Assembly (NCBI GenBank): GCA_016201795.1
Contig: JACQCF010000027.1
Location: 1 to 45,453 of the forward strand
DNA length: 45,453 bases
Reading direction: 5' to 3'
Source of the DNA: Candidatus Omnitrophota bacterium
GTDB taxonomy: Bacteria > Omnitrophota > Gorgyraeia > Zapsychrales > Fredricksoniimonadaceae
A model generated the notes under the pieces. It was not told the origin of the DNA. It ran no database searches and worked only from the letters and a program-made list of their open reading frames with translations. Each line of letters begins with the position of its first letter. Within the stretch, counting starts at the first letter, position 1. This document shows, piece by piece, positions 1-7,935 of the stretch. The translations under genes were made by a program, and so were the position numbers.

Positions 1-1140
1 ACGACCACCGTCACCTTTACCAGCGGGGTGGCTACATCCACCGCCAAGCTCTACAAAGTGGAAACCGCCATCCTTAGTGTGAGTGACGGCACCATCAACT
101 CAAGCGGACATACTTTATCCGTCGTGGTGTCAGTTGCGGCTAAGTCCAAACTGTTGTTCGCCACCCAGCCTGCAAGTTCTGTTACGGCAGGAGCAACCTG
201 GACGACCTTTACCATTGAAATCACCGATCCATACGGCAACCGCACCAGTGATACCGACAATGTGACGGTGGCCGCCTCGAGTGGTTCCTTGGGCGGCACC
301 ACTACCAAAGCCGCGGTCAATGGCTTAGCCAGTTTTACGGATATCACGTATAACACGGCAGGTTCCATCACCGTCAATGGCACCGCCACGGGCTTAACGT
401 CAACCGGAGCTTCCAATACGGTGACGGTGAACCATGCAACAAGCGGCGTTGCCACTTGGACCGGTGCTGTCTCAACGGACTGGAATGATCCTTTAAATTG
501 GGATATTGGTAGTGTGCCAAGCGCCACTGATACAGTGCTTATTCCCGACACTGCGACAAAGCCAGTATTGTCTAGTAATGTAAGTGTCAGTAGTTTGACA
601 GTTAACAGCGGCCAGACATTATCAATAGGAGGCAAAACGTTTACTGTAGAGAGTAGTGCTCAATTACTAGGCACCATTAATGCAGCCGATTCCGTTATAA
701 TTATTAAGGGAAATCTTACCACAAACTCGCCCGGTACAATACAAGGGACGAATGCCACGCTTACTGTTAATGGTTACGTAGGAACGATAGCCCATCCTAT
801 AAATATAGATATTACAGGTACATTGACTATATCTGCCGGCGGAATGAACGATATGGTTTCTATTTCAATGACGGGAATAACCGGAGCTATTAATTTTCAA
901 GGTTCTATACCAGGGTTTGTGATGACCAATGGCCATGTTATGGGGCAGATCGGGCAGGAGAATTTTCGAACCCTGTTAGAACAAGTGGAAAGTAGTTTGT
1001 TTGGCGGGGGCGACATGAGATTTACTCCAAGTATGTCCATAGTAACGACGGATGCAGGTGTAAGGCCGATGTTTATACTAGAGCTTGTTGGAGAGCTTGT
1101 TCGAAAAGTTCGAGGCTTAAATCCATTTCTTCTTCGCTGA
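1..1140 (+). CDS. C-terminal part of a large Ig-like-repeat surface protein (5' end outside window)
   Basis: The frame is open from base 1, so the start lies upstream; 379 residues are visible. The first ~150 residues are Thr/Ser/Ala/Val-rich beta-sandwich sequence of bacterial Ig-like type (for example FATQPASSVTAG and DPYGNRTSDTDN), as in large adhesins and invasin-like proteins. Next comes a W-T-G...W-N-D...N-W stretch and a repetitive beta-rich region (SLTVNSGQTLSIGG) like the parallel beta-helices of secreted proteins. I see no LPXTG, PEP-CTERM, Por or autotransporter barrel at the end. An extracellular or surface role is inferred from composition. The last ~22 codons overlap the 3' end of the convergent aminotransferase gene, so the present C-terminus may not be the ancestral one. 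Base composition becomes more AT-rich after about position 540. Confidence 0.6.
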   Translation, partial: TTTVTFTSGVATSTAKLYKVETAILSVSDGTINSSGHTLSVVVSVAAKSKLLFATQPASSVTAGATWTTFTIEITDPYGNRTSDTDNVTVAASSGSLGGTTTKAAVNGLASFTDITYNTAGSITVNGTATGLTSTGASNTVTVNHATSGVATWTGAVSTDWNDPLNWDIGSVPSATDTVLIPDTATKPVLSSNVSVSSLTVNSGQTLSIGGKTFTVESSAQLLGTINAADSVIIIKGNLTTNSPGTIQGTNATLTVNGYVGTIAHPINIDITGTLTISAGGMNDMVSISMTGITGAINFQGSIPGFVMTNGHVMGQIGQENFRTLLEQVESSLFGGGDMRFTPSMSIVTTDAGVRPMFILELVGELVRKVRGLNPFLLR

Positions 1141-2455
1141 TGTATAAAGAAGGAGCTAAGGTAAAGACATTTTTATAATAGCCGCCGATATCCAGAATCA
1201 AACCATAATTTTTACCCTTGTGTTTTAACTGACCTTTTAAGCCGATGTTCATGATGGTATCGCTCAAAGTACGGTTAGGGGTAAATCCATCCTTTTGGCA
1301 CATTTCGATACGAAGGGCCAAGCCAAGAGCTGCCACCTCACCAATACAGGGGTACTTATTTTTTAAGGCATTGAGTTTTTTCAAGAAATACGCGCCTTTT
1401 TGAGGCACGGAGGTTTGAAAATCCGAATCTTCAATGAGATTCATAACCGCCAAACCCGTCGCGGTGCCTAAAGGATTGGAGGAAAATGTTGAGTGGGTCA
1501 TGCCCGGCCCAAAGGTTTTGGGACCGAGGAGTTCTTCTTTAGCCCAAATGCCCGAGAGGGGATTAAGGCCATTGGTTAAAGCTTTGCCAAAGACAATAAT
1601 ATCAGGGACCACATCAAAGTGTTCAATAGCCCATAATGTTCCGGTTCTAAAAAATCCCATTTGGATTTCATCATCGACAAAAAGCACATGGTATTGATCC
1701 AACGTTTTTTTTAATTCTTTAAAATAATTTTTAGGAGGAATGATATAGCCGCCGGTGGCTTGAACCGGTTCCACAAAGAAAGCGCCGAATTCACAGTTGT
1801 TATTTTTGGTATTGACCACTGAATAATACTCGGATTCAAATAATTTTTGAAAAGATTTTAAACAGGATAAATCGCAGCAGGCCCCTTTGCGGTCCGCCGG
1901 ACAGCGGAATTGATAAGGATAGGGGATGAAGCTGGCTCTATCAGAAAAATGCCCGAAATGTTCCCGGTAACGGTAGCTGGAGGTAATGGAGGTCGCTGCC
2001 AGCGTCCGACCATGATAGCCGCCCATAAAAGCAAACATCAGGTTCTTGCCCGTGTGATTACGGACCACTTTGATGGCATCTTCAACGGCCTGTGCGCCGC
2101 CGATGTTAAAATGCACCCGGCCCTTGACCCCAAATTTTTTCTCGATGTCCGTTGCTATTTTTTCGGCCAAACGGATTTTTTCTTCATGCAAATACTGGCA
2201 GGCCAATTGCGGCAGGGTATCAATTTGTTTTTTTAAAGCGTCATTGAGGCGTTTGTTTTTATAGCCGAAATTCACCGCTGAATACCACATTTGTAAATCC
2301 AGATAAGGCGTGCCTTGGCGATCGTACAGATAAATGCCATCCGCGTTGGTAAAAATATTTAAATGCTTGGCATAATGGACCGTATCGCCCCACGAGCAGT
2401 ACTGGGACTCAACTTTTAAAAGTTCTTCATCCAGAGAAATTGTTTTTGTATTCAT
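1073..2455 (-). CDS. class III PLP-dependent aminotransferase
   Basis: 460 residues, the usual length for the acetylornithine/4-aminobutyrate aminotransferase superfamily. The family hallmarks are present: GGAQAVEDA near residue 119, YHGRT near 147, the acidic motif DDEIQMGFFRTG at 261-272 (Asp binding the PLP pyridine nitrogen) and FGKALTNG at 289-296 with Lys291 as Schiff-base lysine. A Cys-rich insert (CPADRKGACCDLSC, ~185-198) is unusual. The substrate cannot be read from sequence. The gene is last in a minus-strand operon after a HAD phosphatase (4-bp overlap) and an alpha/beta hydrolase, which suggests amination of a carbonyl made in a dedicated small pathway rather than general arginine or GABA metabolism. 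Confidence 0.9.
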   Translation of the reverse strand: MNTKTISLDEELLKVESQYCSWGDTVHYAKHLNIFTNADGIYLYDRQGTPYLDLQMWYSAVNFGYKNKRLNDALKKQIDTLPQLACQYLHEEKIRLAEKIATDIEKKFGVKGRVHFNIGGAQAVEDAIKVVRNHTGKNLMFAFMGGYHGRTLAATSITSSYRYREHFGHFSDRASFIPYPYQFRCPADRKGACCDLSCLKSFQKLFESEYYSVVNTKNNNCEFGAFFVEPVQATGGYIIPPKNYFKELKKTLDQYHVLFVDDEIQMGFFRTGTLWAIEHFDVVPDIIVFGKALTNGLNPLSGIWAKEELLGPKTFGPGMTHSTFSSNPLGTATGLAVMNLIEDSDFQTSVPQKGAYFLKKLNALKNKYPCIGEVAALGLALRIEMCQKDGFTPNRTLSDTIMNIGLKGQLKHKGKNYGLILDIGGYYKNVFTLAPSLYISEEEMDLSLELFEQALQQALV

Positions 2456-3117
2456 GTCTGTGCTTTCTTTAAGAGGTCAAAGACGTCTTTTAAATTATTA
2501 AATTCCAAACATGCCTTTTTTACTTCTTTAAGATACTCAATCAGCCTCCCCTTGGCAAATACAATATCGGCTTCCAGCGCCGCACAGACATCGGATAAAC
2601 CGTCCCCAACATAAATAGTGGTTTTATGGGACATGCTGGGTTTAACCAAGTGCGCGCGTTTGCAGTGGGCACAGCGTTTACACTGGGCACTGCGATAGGG
2701 AAAAGAGGGAATGAGACGGTTCCCTTCGAAACGCACAGTATTAGCATAAACAGGTATGTTTTTGATGTTGTGATGTTTGAGGATGGTATGGATAAAATAA
2801 GAGAAACTATCGCTTAAGATGGCTGGATGAACATTGTACCTTCTTAAGAGTGCCAATAAGTTTGGAAAAGAGGAGTCCAATTTAACAGACTGTAGATACC
2901 TATTTAATATCTCCTTTTGAACCCGAATGCCTTTGAGTTGGGCTTCCATACAGTCTTTGGAACCAATTTTTTCTTCTCTCCATAGATTTTCATAGCGAAG
3001 CCAGTTGCCATTAATCGAAAACCTCTGGATGATTTCATCCAGGACATCCACTGTTGTAATGGTATTGTCAAAATCAATAAACACAGCGCAGTTGGACAAA
3101 TTTTGAATTTTAAGCAC
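2452..3117 (-). CDS. HAD-superfamily phosphatase, MtnX/phosphoserine-phosphatase-like
   Basis: 221 residues. Motif I is DFDNT (Asp15 nucleophile, Asp17 acid/base), motif II is the ILSDS region (~100), and motif IV is GDGLSD near 173. The cap region carries a Cys cluster (QCKRCAHCKRAH) like the conserved cysteines of the MtnX-like branch. MtnX dephosphorylates 2-hydroxy-3-keto-5-methylthiopentenyl-1-phosphate in methionine salvage; no other salvage gene is visible here, so a different phosphorylated substrate is equally possible. The gene overlaps the upstream hydrolase by 8 bp and the downstream aminotransferase by 4 bp, so the three are probably translationally coupled. Confidence 0.8.
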   Translation of the reverse strand: MLKIQNLSNCAVFIDFDNTITTVDVLDEIIQRFSINGNWLRYENLWREEKIGSKDCMEAQLKGIRVQKEILNRYLQSVKLDSSFPNLLALLRRYNVHPAILSDSFSYFIHTILKHHNIKNIPVYANTVRFEGNRLIPSFPYRSAQCKRCAHCKRAHLVKPSMSHKTTIYVGDGLSDVCAALEADIVFAKGRLIEYLKEVKKACLEFNNLKDVFDLLKKAQT

Positions 3118-4018
3118 GAGAGGAACCCTCTAGAATTTGATTGAAGAAGTGCTGCATTTCGGTCAATACGGTCATGCGCTCCTGGTCAGCACAGACAACA
3201 TGGTAAGAGTTATAGAGCAAAAAGATCTCTTTTTTAGCAGAACGAATACGATCATAAATATACTGAGAGTTCTTAGGGGAGCTCATGTCATCATGATGGG
3301 CTTGAATCATTTGTACAGGTGTTTTAATAAGGTGAAGTCTTTTCTTAAGATATTTGACTAAAAGGTGGTGTTGATAGAGAAGAGTCAATGGGTAAAAAGG
3401 ATAACCCTGTTCATAGGCGTTGATATTATCCTCAAGTTTCTTATCTGCATAGTGTTGATTGATCAGACGGCGTATCGCTTCATTTTTAATGCCATAAGGA
3501 GGTTCTTCTTTAAAATAAAAATAATTCTTTAAAGGTGTGTAATAAGCCAATGGAAGCCAGTAGCGCCATTTGGGAGCGTTCCAGCCGTCATAAAATAAAA
3601 TAGGAGAAAGGCAGCAGACGCCGGAAATACGTTCAGGATAATCCAAAGCCAACATCAGCCCAAACAGGGCGCCTATCGAAAGGCCTGCTACAAATACAGG
3701 GCCTTGGCGGGGATTGGCCCCTAGGGCTAGGGTACTCAAAGCGTCTTTGACCGATTGATAACATTGCTGCCAGGTGGTATCACGCAATTTTTGGATGGGC
3801 TCTCCATGATTAGCCAATCGGGGGGATAGGACTGAAAAGCCGTTTTTATGGAGGGATCGGGCTAAAAATCCCATCTCCCGAGGAGATCCGGTAAGTCCAT
3901 GAATAAGAATAACACTCGCCCCATTAGTTCCTTCCAAAGAATAAAGACTATCGTCAGGTATGTCAGCGGATACCTGGGGTTTGGAGGACTTGATATGAAT
4001 GGCAAAACGTACTGGCAT
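3110..4018 (-). CDS. alpha/beta-hydrolase, carboxylesterase/monoacylglycerol-lipase-like
   Basis: 302 residues. The oxyanion-hole segment is HGLTGSPREMG (~40-50), the nucleophile elbow GLSIG puts the catalytic Ser at 114, an Asp pair lies in HHDDMSS (~243) and the His is in NSYHVV (~273). This is a complete Ser-Asp-His triad in the Est30/YvaK-like carboxylesterase layout. There is no signal peptide, so it is cytoplasmic. It is first in the operon with the HAD phosphatase and aminotransferase. It probably hydrolyses an acyl ester or thioester; the substrate is unknown. Confidence 0.85.
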   Translation of the reverse strand: MPVRFAIHIKSSKPQVSADIPDDSLYSLEGTNGASVILIHGLTGSPREMGFLARSLHKNGFSVLSPRLANHGEPIQKLRDTTWQQCYQSVKDALSTLALGANPRQGPVFVAGLSIGALFGLMLALDYPERISGVCCLSPILFYDGWNAPKWRYWLPLAYYTPLKNYFYFKEEPPYGIKNEAIRRLINQHYADKKLEDNINAYEQGYPFYPLTLLYQHHLLVKYLKKRLHLIKTPVQMIQAHHDDMSSPKNSQYIYDRIRSAKKEIFLLYNSYHVVCADQERMTVLTEMQHFFNQILEGSSRA

Positions 4019-4084
4019 AAAATATAGAAAGCTTGCTCTTAAGGTTTTTTCATGTTACTTTTGTTATACAAAGGAGTGATTCTT

Positions 4085-4507
4085 ATGCCTTGTTCCGATA
4101 GTTCTTCAGGACTTAATATACGTCTAGATATCCAAGAAGGTTTTTTAAGTTTTGAATTTGCCAAAATTACTTGTTCCGGCGAAATTAGCGCCCAGACAGG
4201 TTTGTCTTTATTTTGCCGCGGCAAAACTTTACCCGAAATTTTAGACCTGGATTTTTCTATGCTGGTCTCTGCGCTGAATCTTAACAATGATCAAGAGAAG
4301 CAATTTATTTTATATTTAGAATTAGAGGCCCTTAAGGCCGGTATCGCGCAATATTTAGGGATTGATCATCCTGCTTTTGACCCTGAGCGCTGTCGTATCA
4401 CATCCATTGAACACACCAATGACTATATCGAAATTGCCCAGGTGATTTTGCCGCCCAAAGAATTGCCTAAAATCATCTCTTGCGCTAAGTCGACTCCCGC
4501 CCCTTAG
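4085..4507 (+). CDS. hypothetical protein with a degenerate IscU/NifU-like domain
   Basis: 140 residues from the ATG at 4085, chosen because AAAGGAGTG lies 7 bases upstream; an in-frame ATG at 4052 has no such site. The middle (CSGEIS...CRGKTLPEIL...LELEALKAGIAQYL) resembles the IscU/NifU N-terminal fold, where G-K-(T/S)-L-x-E-(A/I) and A-x-x-A-I-x-D/Y-Y recur. Only one of the three Fe-S-ligating cysteines (Cys30) seems to have a counterpart, so a scaffold role is doubtful. The similarity is by eye and could be wrong. The gene is transcribed away from the hydrolase operon and its last 23 bp overlap the convergent ilvH. Confidence 0.5.
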   Translation: MPCSDSSSGLNIRLDIQEGFLSFEFAKITCSGEISAQTGLSLFCRGKTLPEILDLDFSMLVSALNLNNDQEKQFILYLELEALKAGIAQYLGIDHPAFDPERCRITSIEHTNDYIEIAQVILPPKELPKIISCAKSTPAP

Positions 4508-4982
4508 CCATCAGGACTTTACCGGTACGCACCATTTCCACCAGGTCATATTTTTTAACCAACCCTTCAAATTCATCCAATTCGGCGGTGGTGCCTGTCT
4601 GTTCAATGATCAAATGACTTTCTGAAGCATCGTTAATTTTAATATGGAATTTATGGCTGTGTTTGTTGATAAAGGCCTTGGCCGCCGGGGAGGCCTTAAT
4701 TTTAAAAAGCGCCAACTCTTTTTCAATGGAATGGGTAAGATCATGCTCACCGCAGTGAATCACGTCCACGAGTTTATTCACATTTTTGATAATCTGTTCC
4801 AGCGTTTGAGGGTCCCCCTTGGCGCTAATCGTCATGCGGGAAAAGGTGGGATTCACGGTCGGAGAAACCACCAAAGAATCGATGTTATAACCGCGGCGGG
4901 CAAACACCAAAGCAATGCGTACCAGGACGCCGGGTTTATTGGTCACGAGGATACTCATGGTATGGATATTGGGTTTTGTCAT
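4485..4982 (-). CDS. ilvH: acetolactate synthase small (regulatory) subunit
   Basis: 165 residues, typical of IlvH. An N-terminal ACT domain (HTMSILVTNKPGVLVRIALVFARRGYNIDSL, given here only as a description of residues ~7-37) carries the N-K-P-G-V-L loop that binds valine for feedback inhibition; a C-terminal ACT-like domain follows (from ~80, ending VEMVRTGKVLMAKG). It activates and regulates the IlvB catalytic subunit in valine, leucine and isoleucine synthesis. It lies just downstream of ilvB on the same strand, separated by a 40-base gap that holds a short palindromic repeat. Confidence 0.95.
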   Translation of the reverse strand: MTKPNIHTMSILVTNKPGVLVRIALVFARRGYNIDSLVVSPTVNPTFSRMTISAKGDPQTLEQIIKNVNKLVDVIHCGEHDLTHSIEKELALFKIKASPAAKAFINKHSHKFHIKINDASESHLIIEQTGTTAELDEFEGLVKKYDLVEMVRTGKVLMAKGREST

Positions 4983-4995
4983 ATAATTTTCCTAG

Positions 4996-5021
4996 GTAGG
5001 GGCGAGTGACCTCGCCCGTAC
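4996..5021. repeat. short palindromic dispersed repeat, copy 1
   Basis: A 26-bp element beginning GTAGGGGC and ending GCCCGTAC, with a stem GGCGAG/CTCGCC around TGAC. It sits between ilvB and ilvH. A second copy with the same ends and loop but a compensated stem lies at 7893-7919. It could fold into a hairpin in the ilvBH mRNA and alter the ratio of the two subunits. Confidence 0.75.
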
Positions 5022-5022
5022 C

Positions 5023-6765
5023 TTAAGTAGACCCAGTCGGTTTTTCCAGTTTTTTCGTCGGCGGTTCGATGATCATGTGATGGGCGCTTTTGCCGGCCGG
5101 AATCATGGGAAACACATTATCTCCTTTAATCACTTCCGCATGAATGACGCAGGTGCCGGGATAGTTCATAGCCTCTTTCATAAGATCATAGCAATGATCC
5201 ACCTGGTGAATATGGAAAGCCTTAATGCCGTAACTTTCAGCCAGCTTCGCAAAGTTCGGATTGCCTTCCAAATCCACCCCGCAGAGACGGTTCTCGAAAA
5301 ACAGTTCCTGCCATTGGCGCACCATACCTAAATATTTATTGTCGATGATCAGCACTTTCACGGGCAGTTTATGCACAAAAGCGGTAGATAATTCCGCCAT
5401 GGTCATTTGAAAACCACCATCGCCGACGATGGCCACCACCAATTCCCCCGGACGTCCGAATTGAGCACCGATAGCCGCCGGAAAACCAAAGCCCATGGTA
5501 CCAGCGCCTCCTGAAGAGAGCCAGTCATTGCCATGGTCAGTGAGATAAAACTGCGCGGCCCACATTTGATGCTGGCCCACGTCGGTGGTCACAATGGCCT
5601 TACCCTGGGTGACTTTATAACAGCAGTCAATGACATATTGAGCGGTTAAGCCTTTATCGTTGGAATATTTCAAAGGAAATTGTTGGCGGTAATAGGCCAA
5701 TTCTATTAGCCACTCTTTGGTGTCTAGAGGTTCTACGTATTTGACGAGTTCTTCCACCACTTCTTTGGCATCACCCACCATCCAGGCATCAGGTTTAACG
5801 ATTTTATTGATTTCCGAAAAATCCACATCAATATGCAGCTTTTTGGCATTCACACAGAACTCGGCATTATTCCCGTTAATGCGGTCATCCCAGCGCGAGC
5901 CAATAGATAAAATCAAATCACAGTTAATCAGCGCTTTGTTGGCATAGGCGGTCCCGTGCATGCCCAGCATGCCTAAAGACAAAGGATGCGTCTCCGCAAA
6001 AGCACCTTTGCCTAAAAGGGTATTAGTCACCGGCGCATTCAATTTTTCTGCTAATTTTTTGACGGCTTGGGATGCCCTGGCAATCACCGCGCCATGACCG
6101 ATGAGCAATAAAGGCTTTTTGGAGCCTTTAAACATGTTGGCCATTTTGATGAGGTCTGCTTTATGTGGTTTAGGTGGCACTTTATAACCGGGAATATCCA
6201 TTTCAGGATCAAGAGTAGAGCCGGTAAAAGGGGCAGAGGTGATGTCTTTAGGTAAATCTAAAAGCACAGGCCCAGGCCGGCCGGTCTGGCAAATATGCCA
6301 GGCTTCCTTAATCACACGGGGAATAGCATTGGTTTCTTTAACCAAATAGCTGTGCTTGACAATAGACATGGTGATACCGGAAATATCTGCTTCCTGAAAG
6401 GCATCTTTGCCCAGCATCGGGGTAATCGTTTGGCCGCAAAGCACAATGATGGGCACTGAGTCCATTAAGGCCGTTAGAATGCCGGTCACTGTATTAGTTG
6501 CCCCGGGGCCGGAGGTTACCAGCACCACACCGGGTTTACCGGTCGCACGGGCATATCCATCGGCCATATGGGTGGCCCCCTGCTCGTGGCGCACCAAAAT
6601 CAGCTTGATTTTAGAGCCCACCAAGGCGTCAAAGATAGGAATGGCCGCCCCTCCAGAGAGACCGAAAATATATTCAACACCGAAGTTTTCCAAACATTGA
6701 ATCAGCGCCTGAGCGCCGTTCATGGGGGCTACCGGTGTTGTTTTGGATGGATTTGTCGTCATCAT
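5023..6765 (-). CDS. ilvB: acetolactate synthase large (catalytic) subunit
   Basis: 580 residues, full length for a ThDP-dependent acetohydroxyacid synthase. It condenses pyruvate with pyruvate or 2-oxobutyrate in branched-chain amino acid synthesis. Visible features: N-terminal PYR domain with catalytic Glu in RHEQGA (~60); a central FAD-binding domain (GKGAFAETHPLSLGMLGMHG); and a C-terminal PP domain with the ThDP/Mg motif GDGGFQMTMAEL...IIDN, then MVRQWQELFF as in anabolic AHAS. The start at 6765 follows GGGAGAT closely; a second ATG is the next codon. It is followed by ilvH. Confidence 0.97.
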   Translation of the reverse strand: MMTTNPSKTTPVAPMNGAQALIQCLENFGVEYIFGLSGGAAIPIFDALVGSKIKLILVRHEQGATHMADGYARATGKPGVVLVTSGPGATNTVTGILTALMDSVPIIVLCGQTITPMLGKDAFQEADISGITMSIVKHSYLVKETNAIPRVIKEAWHICQTGRPGPVLLDLPKDITSAPFTGSTLDPEMDIPGYKVPPKPHKADLIKMANMFKGSKKPLLLIGHGAVIARASQAVKKLAEKLNAPVTNTLLGKGAFAETHPLSLGMLGMHGTAYANKALINCDLILSIGSRWDDRINGNNAEFCVNAKKLHIDVDFSEINKIVKPDAWMVGDAKEVVEELVKYVEPLDTKEWLIELAYYRQQFPLKYSNDKGLTAQYVIDCCYKVTQGKAIVTTDVGQHQMWAAQFYLTDHGNDWLSSGGAGTMGFGFPAAIGAQFGRPGELVVAIVGDGGFQMTMAELSTAFVHKLPVKVLIIDNKYLGMVRQWQELFFENRLCGVDLEGNPNFAKLAESYGIKAFHIHQVDHCYDLMKEAMNYPGTCVIHAEVIKGDNVFPMIPAGKSAHHMIIEPPTKKLEKPTGST

Positions 6766-6802
6766 ATCTCCCGTAAAGAGTTCCTATGATACCACAAAGA
6801 CT

Positions 6803-6831
6803 TTGACGTGCAAATGAAAATACATTACAAT
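6803..6831 (+). promoter_or_regulatory. putative sigma70-type promoter of exbB-exbD
   Basis: TTGACG at 6803-6808 and TACAAT at 6826-6831, separated by 17 bases, ahead of exbB and divergent from ilvB. Inferred from the match to consensus only. Confidence 0.6.
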
Positions 6832-6855
6832 TAAAGCTTAAATTAGGAGGAAAAA

Positions 6856-7470
6856 ATGTTTCAGGACAAAAATATTTTTGAGATTATTCACGCGGGCGGC
6901 TTTACCATGTATATATTAATTTTATGCTCGATATTATCCATTGCCGTTATTATTGAACGTTTATGGTATTTCAAACGCCATTCATCCATGTCCCGCCTGC
7001 AGTTGATGGGACAGATTCGCAAGTATCAAGTATCTGGCGCCATGGATCTTTGCCGCAACACAGACACGCCATGCGCCAGGGTAGCTTTGGCGGGCTTAAA
7101 TCTCAACGGCCATGATGAGAAACTTATTTCTAACGCCATGGAACGTGAAATTACCATCCAAACTGTTAAACTGGAGCGATTCACCAGTATCGTGGGGACC
7201 ATCGGCGGTACGGCGGTTTATATCGGTCTTTTCGGCACCGTGCTTGGCATTATCCGCGCTTTTCATGATATTTCACGTACAGCTTCAGGGGGCATCGACG
7301 TGGTAACGGCCGGTATTTCTGAAGCCTTGGTATGCACGGCGGCTGGTCTTTTGGTGGCGATCCCGGCGGTCATCAGCTACAACTATTTTGTACGCAAGAT
7401 TGATAACTTTGTGCTGGATATGGAATTGACCGCCTCTGAATTATTGGATGTATGTGTGAAAAGGAAATGA
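6856..7470 (+). CDS. exbB: MotA/TolQ/ExbB-type proton channel protein
   Basis: 204 residues with three membrane spans (~17-35, ~115-137, ~150-180), a cytoplasmic loop containing CARVALAGL, and the conserved C-terminal TolQ/ExbB segment (IGGTAVYIGLFGTVLGI, then AGISEALVCTAAGLLVAIPAV). With an ExbD/TolR partner this family converts proton-motive force into mechanical work on the cell envelope. The gene has a perfect AGGAGG 7 bases before its ATG and its own promoter. The exbD-like gene follows after one base. No TonB, TolA, TolB or Pal gene is adjacent, so Ton versus Tol function cannot be decided; the symbol is used in the family sense. Confidence 0.88.
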   Translation: MFQDKNIFEIIHAGGFTMYILILCSILSIAVIIERLWYFKRHSSMSRLQLMGQIRKYQVSGAMDLCRNTDTPCARVALAGLNLNGHDEKLISNAMEREITIQTVKLERFTSIVGTIGGTAVYIGLFGTVLGIIRAFHDISRTASGGIDVVTAGISEALVCTAAGLLVAIPAVISYNYFVRKIDNFVLDMELTASELLDVCVKRK

Positions 7471-7471
7471 T

Positions 7472-7891
7472 ATGAAACAGCGCGAACGCCATTCCCATCT
7501 CATTGCAGATATCAATATCGCCCCTTTTACTGACGTTATTCTGGTGCTTCTGATCATTTTTATGGTCACAACCCCTTTTATCTACCGTTCCAGCATTAAA
7601 ATAACCCTTCCTCGGGTCTCTCATGCCACAGGTCAAGTAGAAACCAGAGACATCAATGTTACGATCACCGCTGGCGGCGATGTGTATTTGGAAAATCAGC
7701 GTTATAATTTACGGTTCGATCTTAATATCTTTAAATTTAAACTCCAGTCTTTAGCCAAAACTTACTCTGACCCAGCCATTATTATCAATGGCGATCGCAC
7801 GGTTAAATACGATTATGTGGTGCAGGTGATTGATATGGCCTCCCGAGCCGGTATTAAACATTTGGTCTTAGCGACGGAAGTTAAGAGATAA
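7472..7891 (+). CDS. exbD: ExbD/TolR family biopolymer transport protein
   Basis: 139 residues. A short cytoplasmic N-terminus and one membrane helix contain IAPFTDVILVLLIIFMV, whose Asp is the conserved proton-carrying residue of ExbD/TolR. A periplasmic domain follows (VNVTITAGGDVYLEN..., INGDRTVKYDYVVQVIDMASRAGI). It begins one base after the exbB stop, consistent with a channel complex made from one mRNA. It is followed by a palindromic repeat and the ferredoxin-NADP reductase gene. Confidence 0.9.
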   Translation: MKQRERHSHLIADINIAPFTDVILVLLIIFMVTTPFIYRSSIKITLPRVSHATGQVETRDINVTITAGGDVYLENQRYNLRFDLNIFKFKLQSLAKTYSDPAIIINGDRTVKYDYVVQVIDMASRAGIKHLVLATEVKR

Positions 7892-7892
7892 A

Positions 7893-7919
7893 GTAGGGGC
7901 TGGGTGACCCAGCCCGTAC
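7893..7919. repeat. short palindromic dispersed repeat, copy 2
   Basis: A 27-bp element, GTAGGGGC at the left and GCCCGTAC at the right, with stem GGCTGGG/CCCAGCC around TGA. It has the same ends as the element at 4996-5021 while both stem arms have changed together, which indicates selection for, or copying of, the hairpin. It sits between exbD and the reductase. Confidence 0.75.
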
Positions 7920-7935
7920 AGATAGAAAGGATTAT

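Noticed and set aside
51..635. 194-codon minus-strand ORF opposite the surface-protein gene
   Set aside because: It is the complement of a Thr/Val-rich repetitive gene and shows no family motif; the plus-strand frame has clear Ig-like composition.
6856..7891. Flagellar MotA/MotB pair
   Set aside because: The second protein is a 139-residue ExbD/TolR without an OmpA-like peptidoglycan-binding domain, and no flagellar gene is near.
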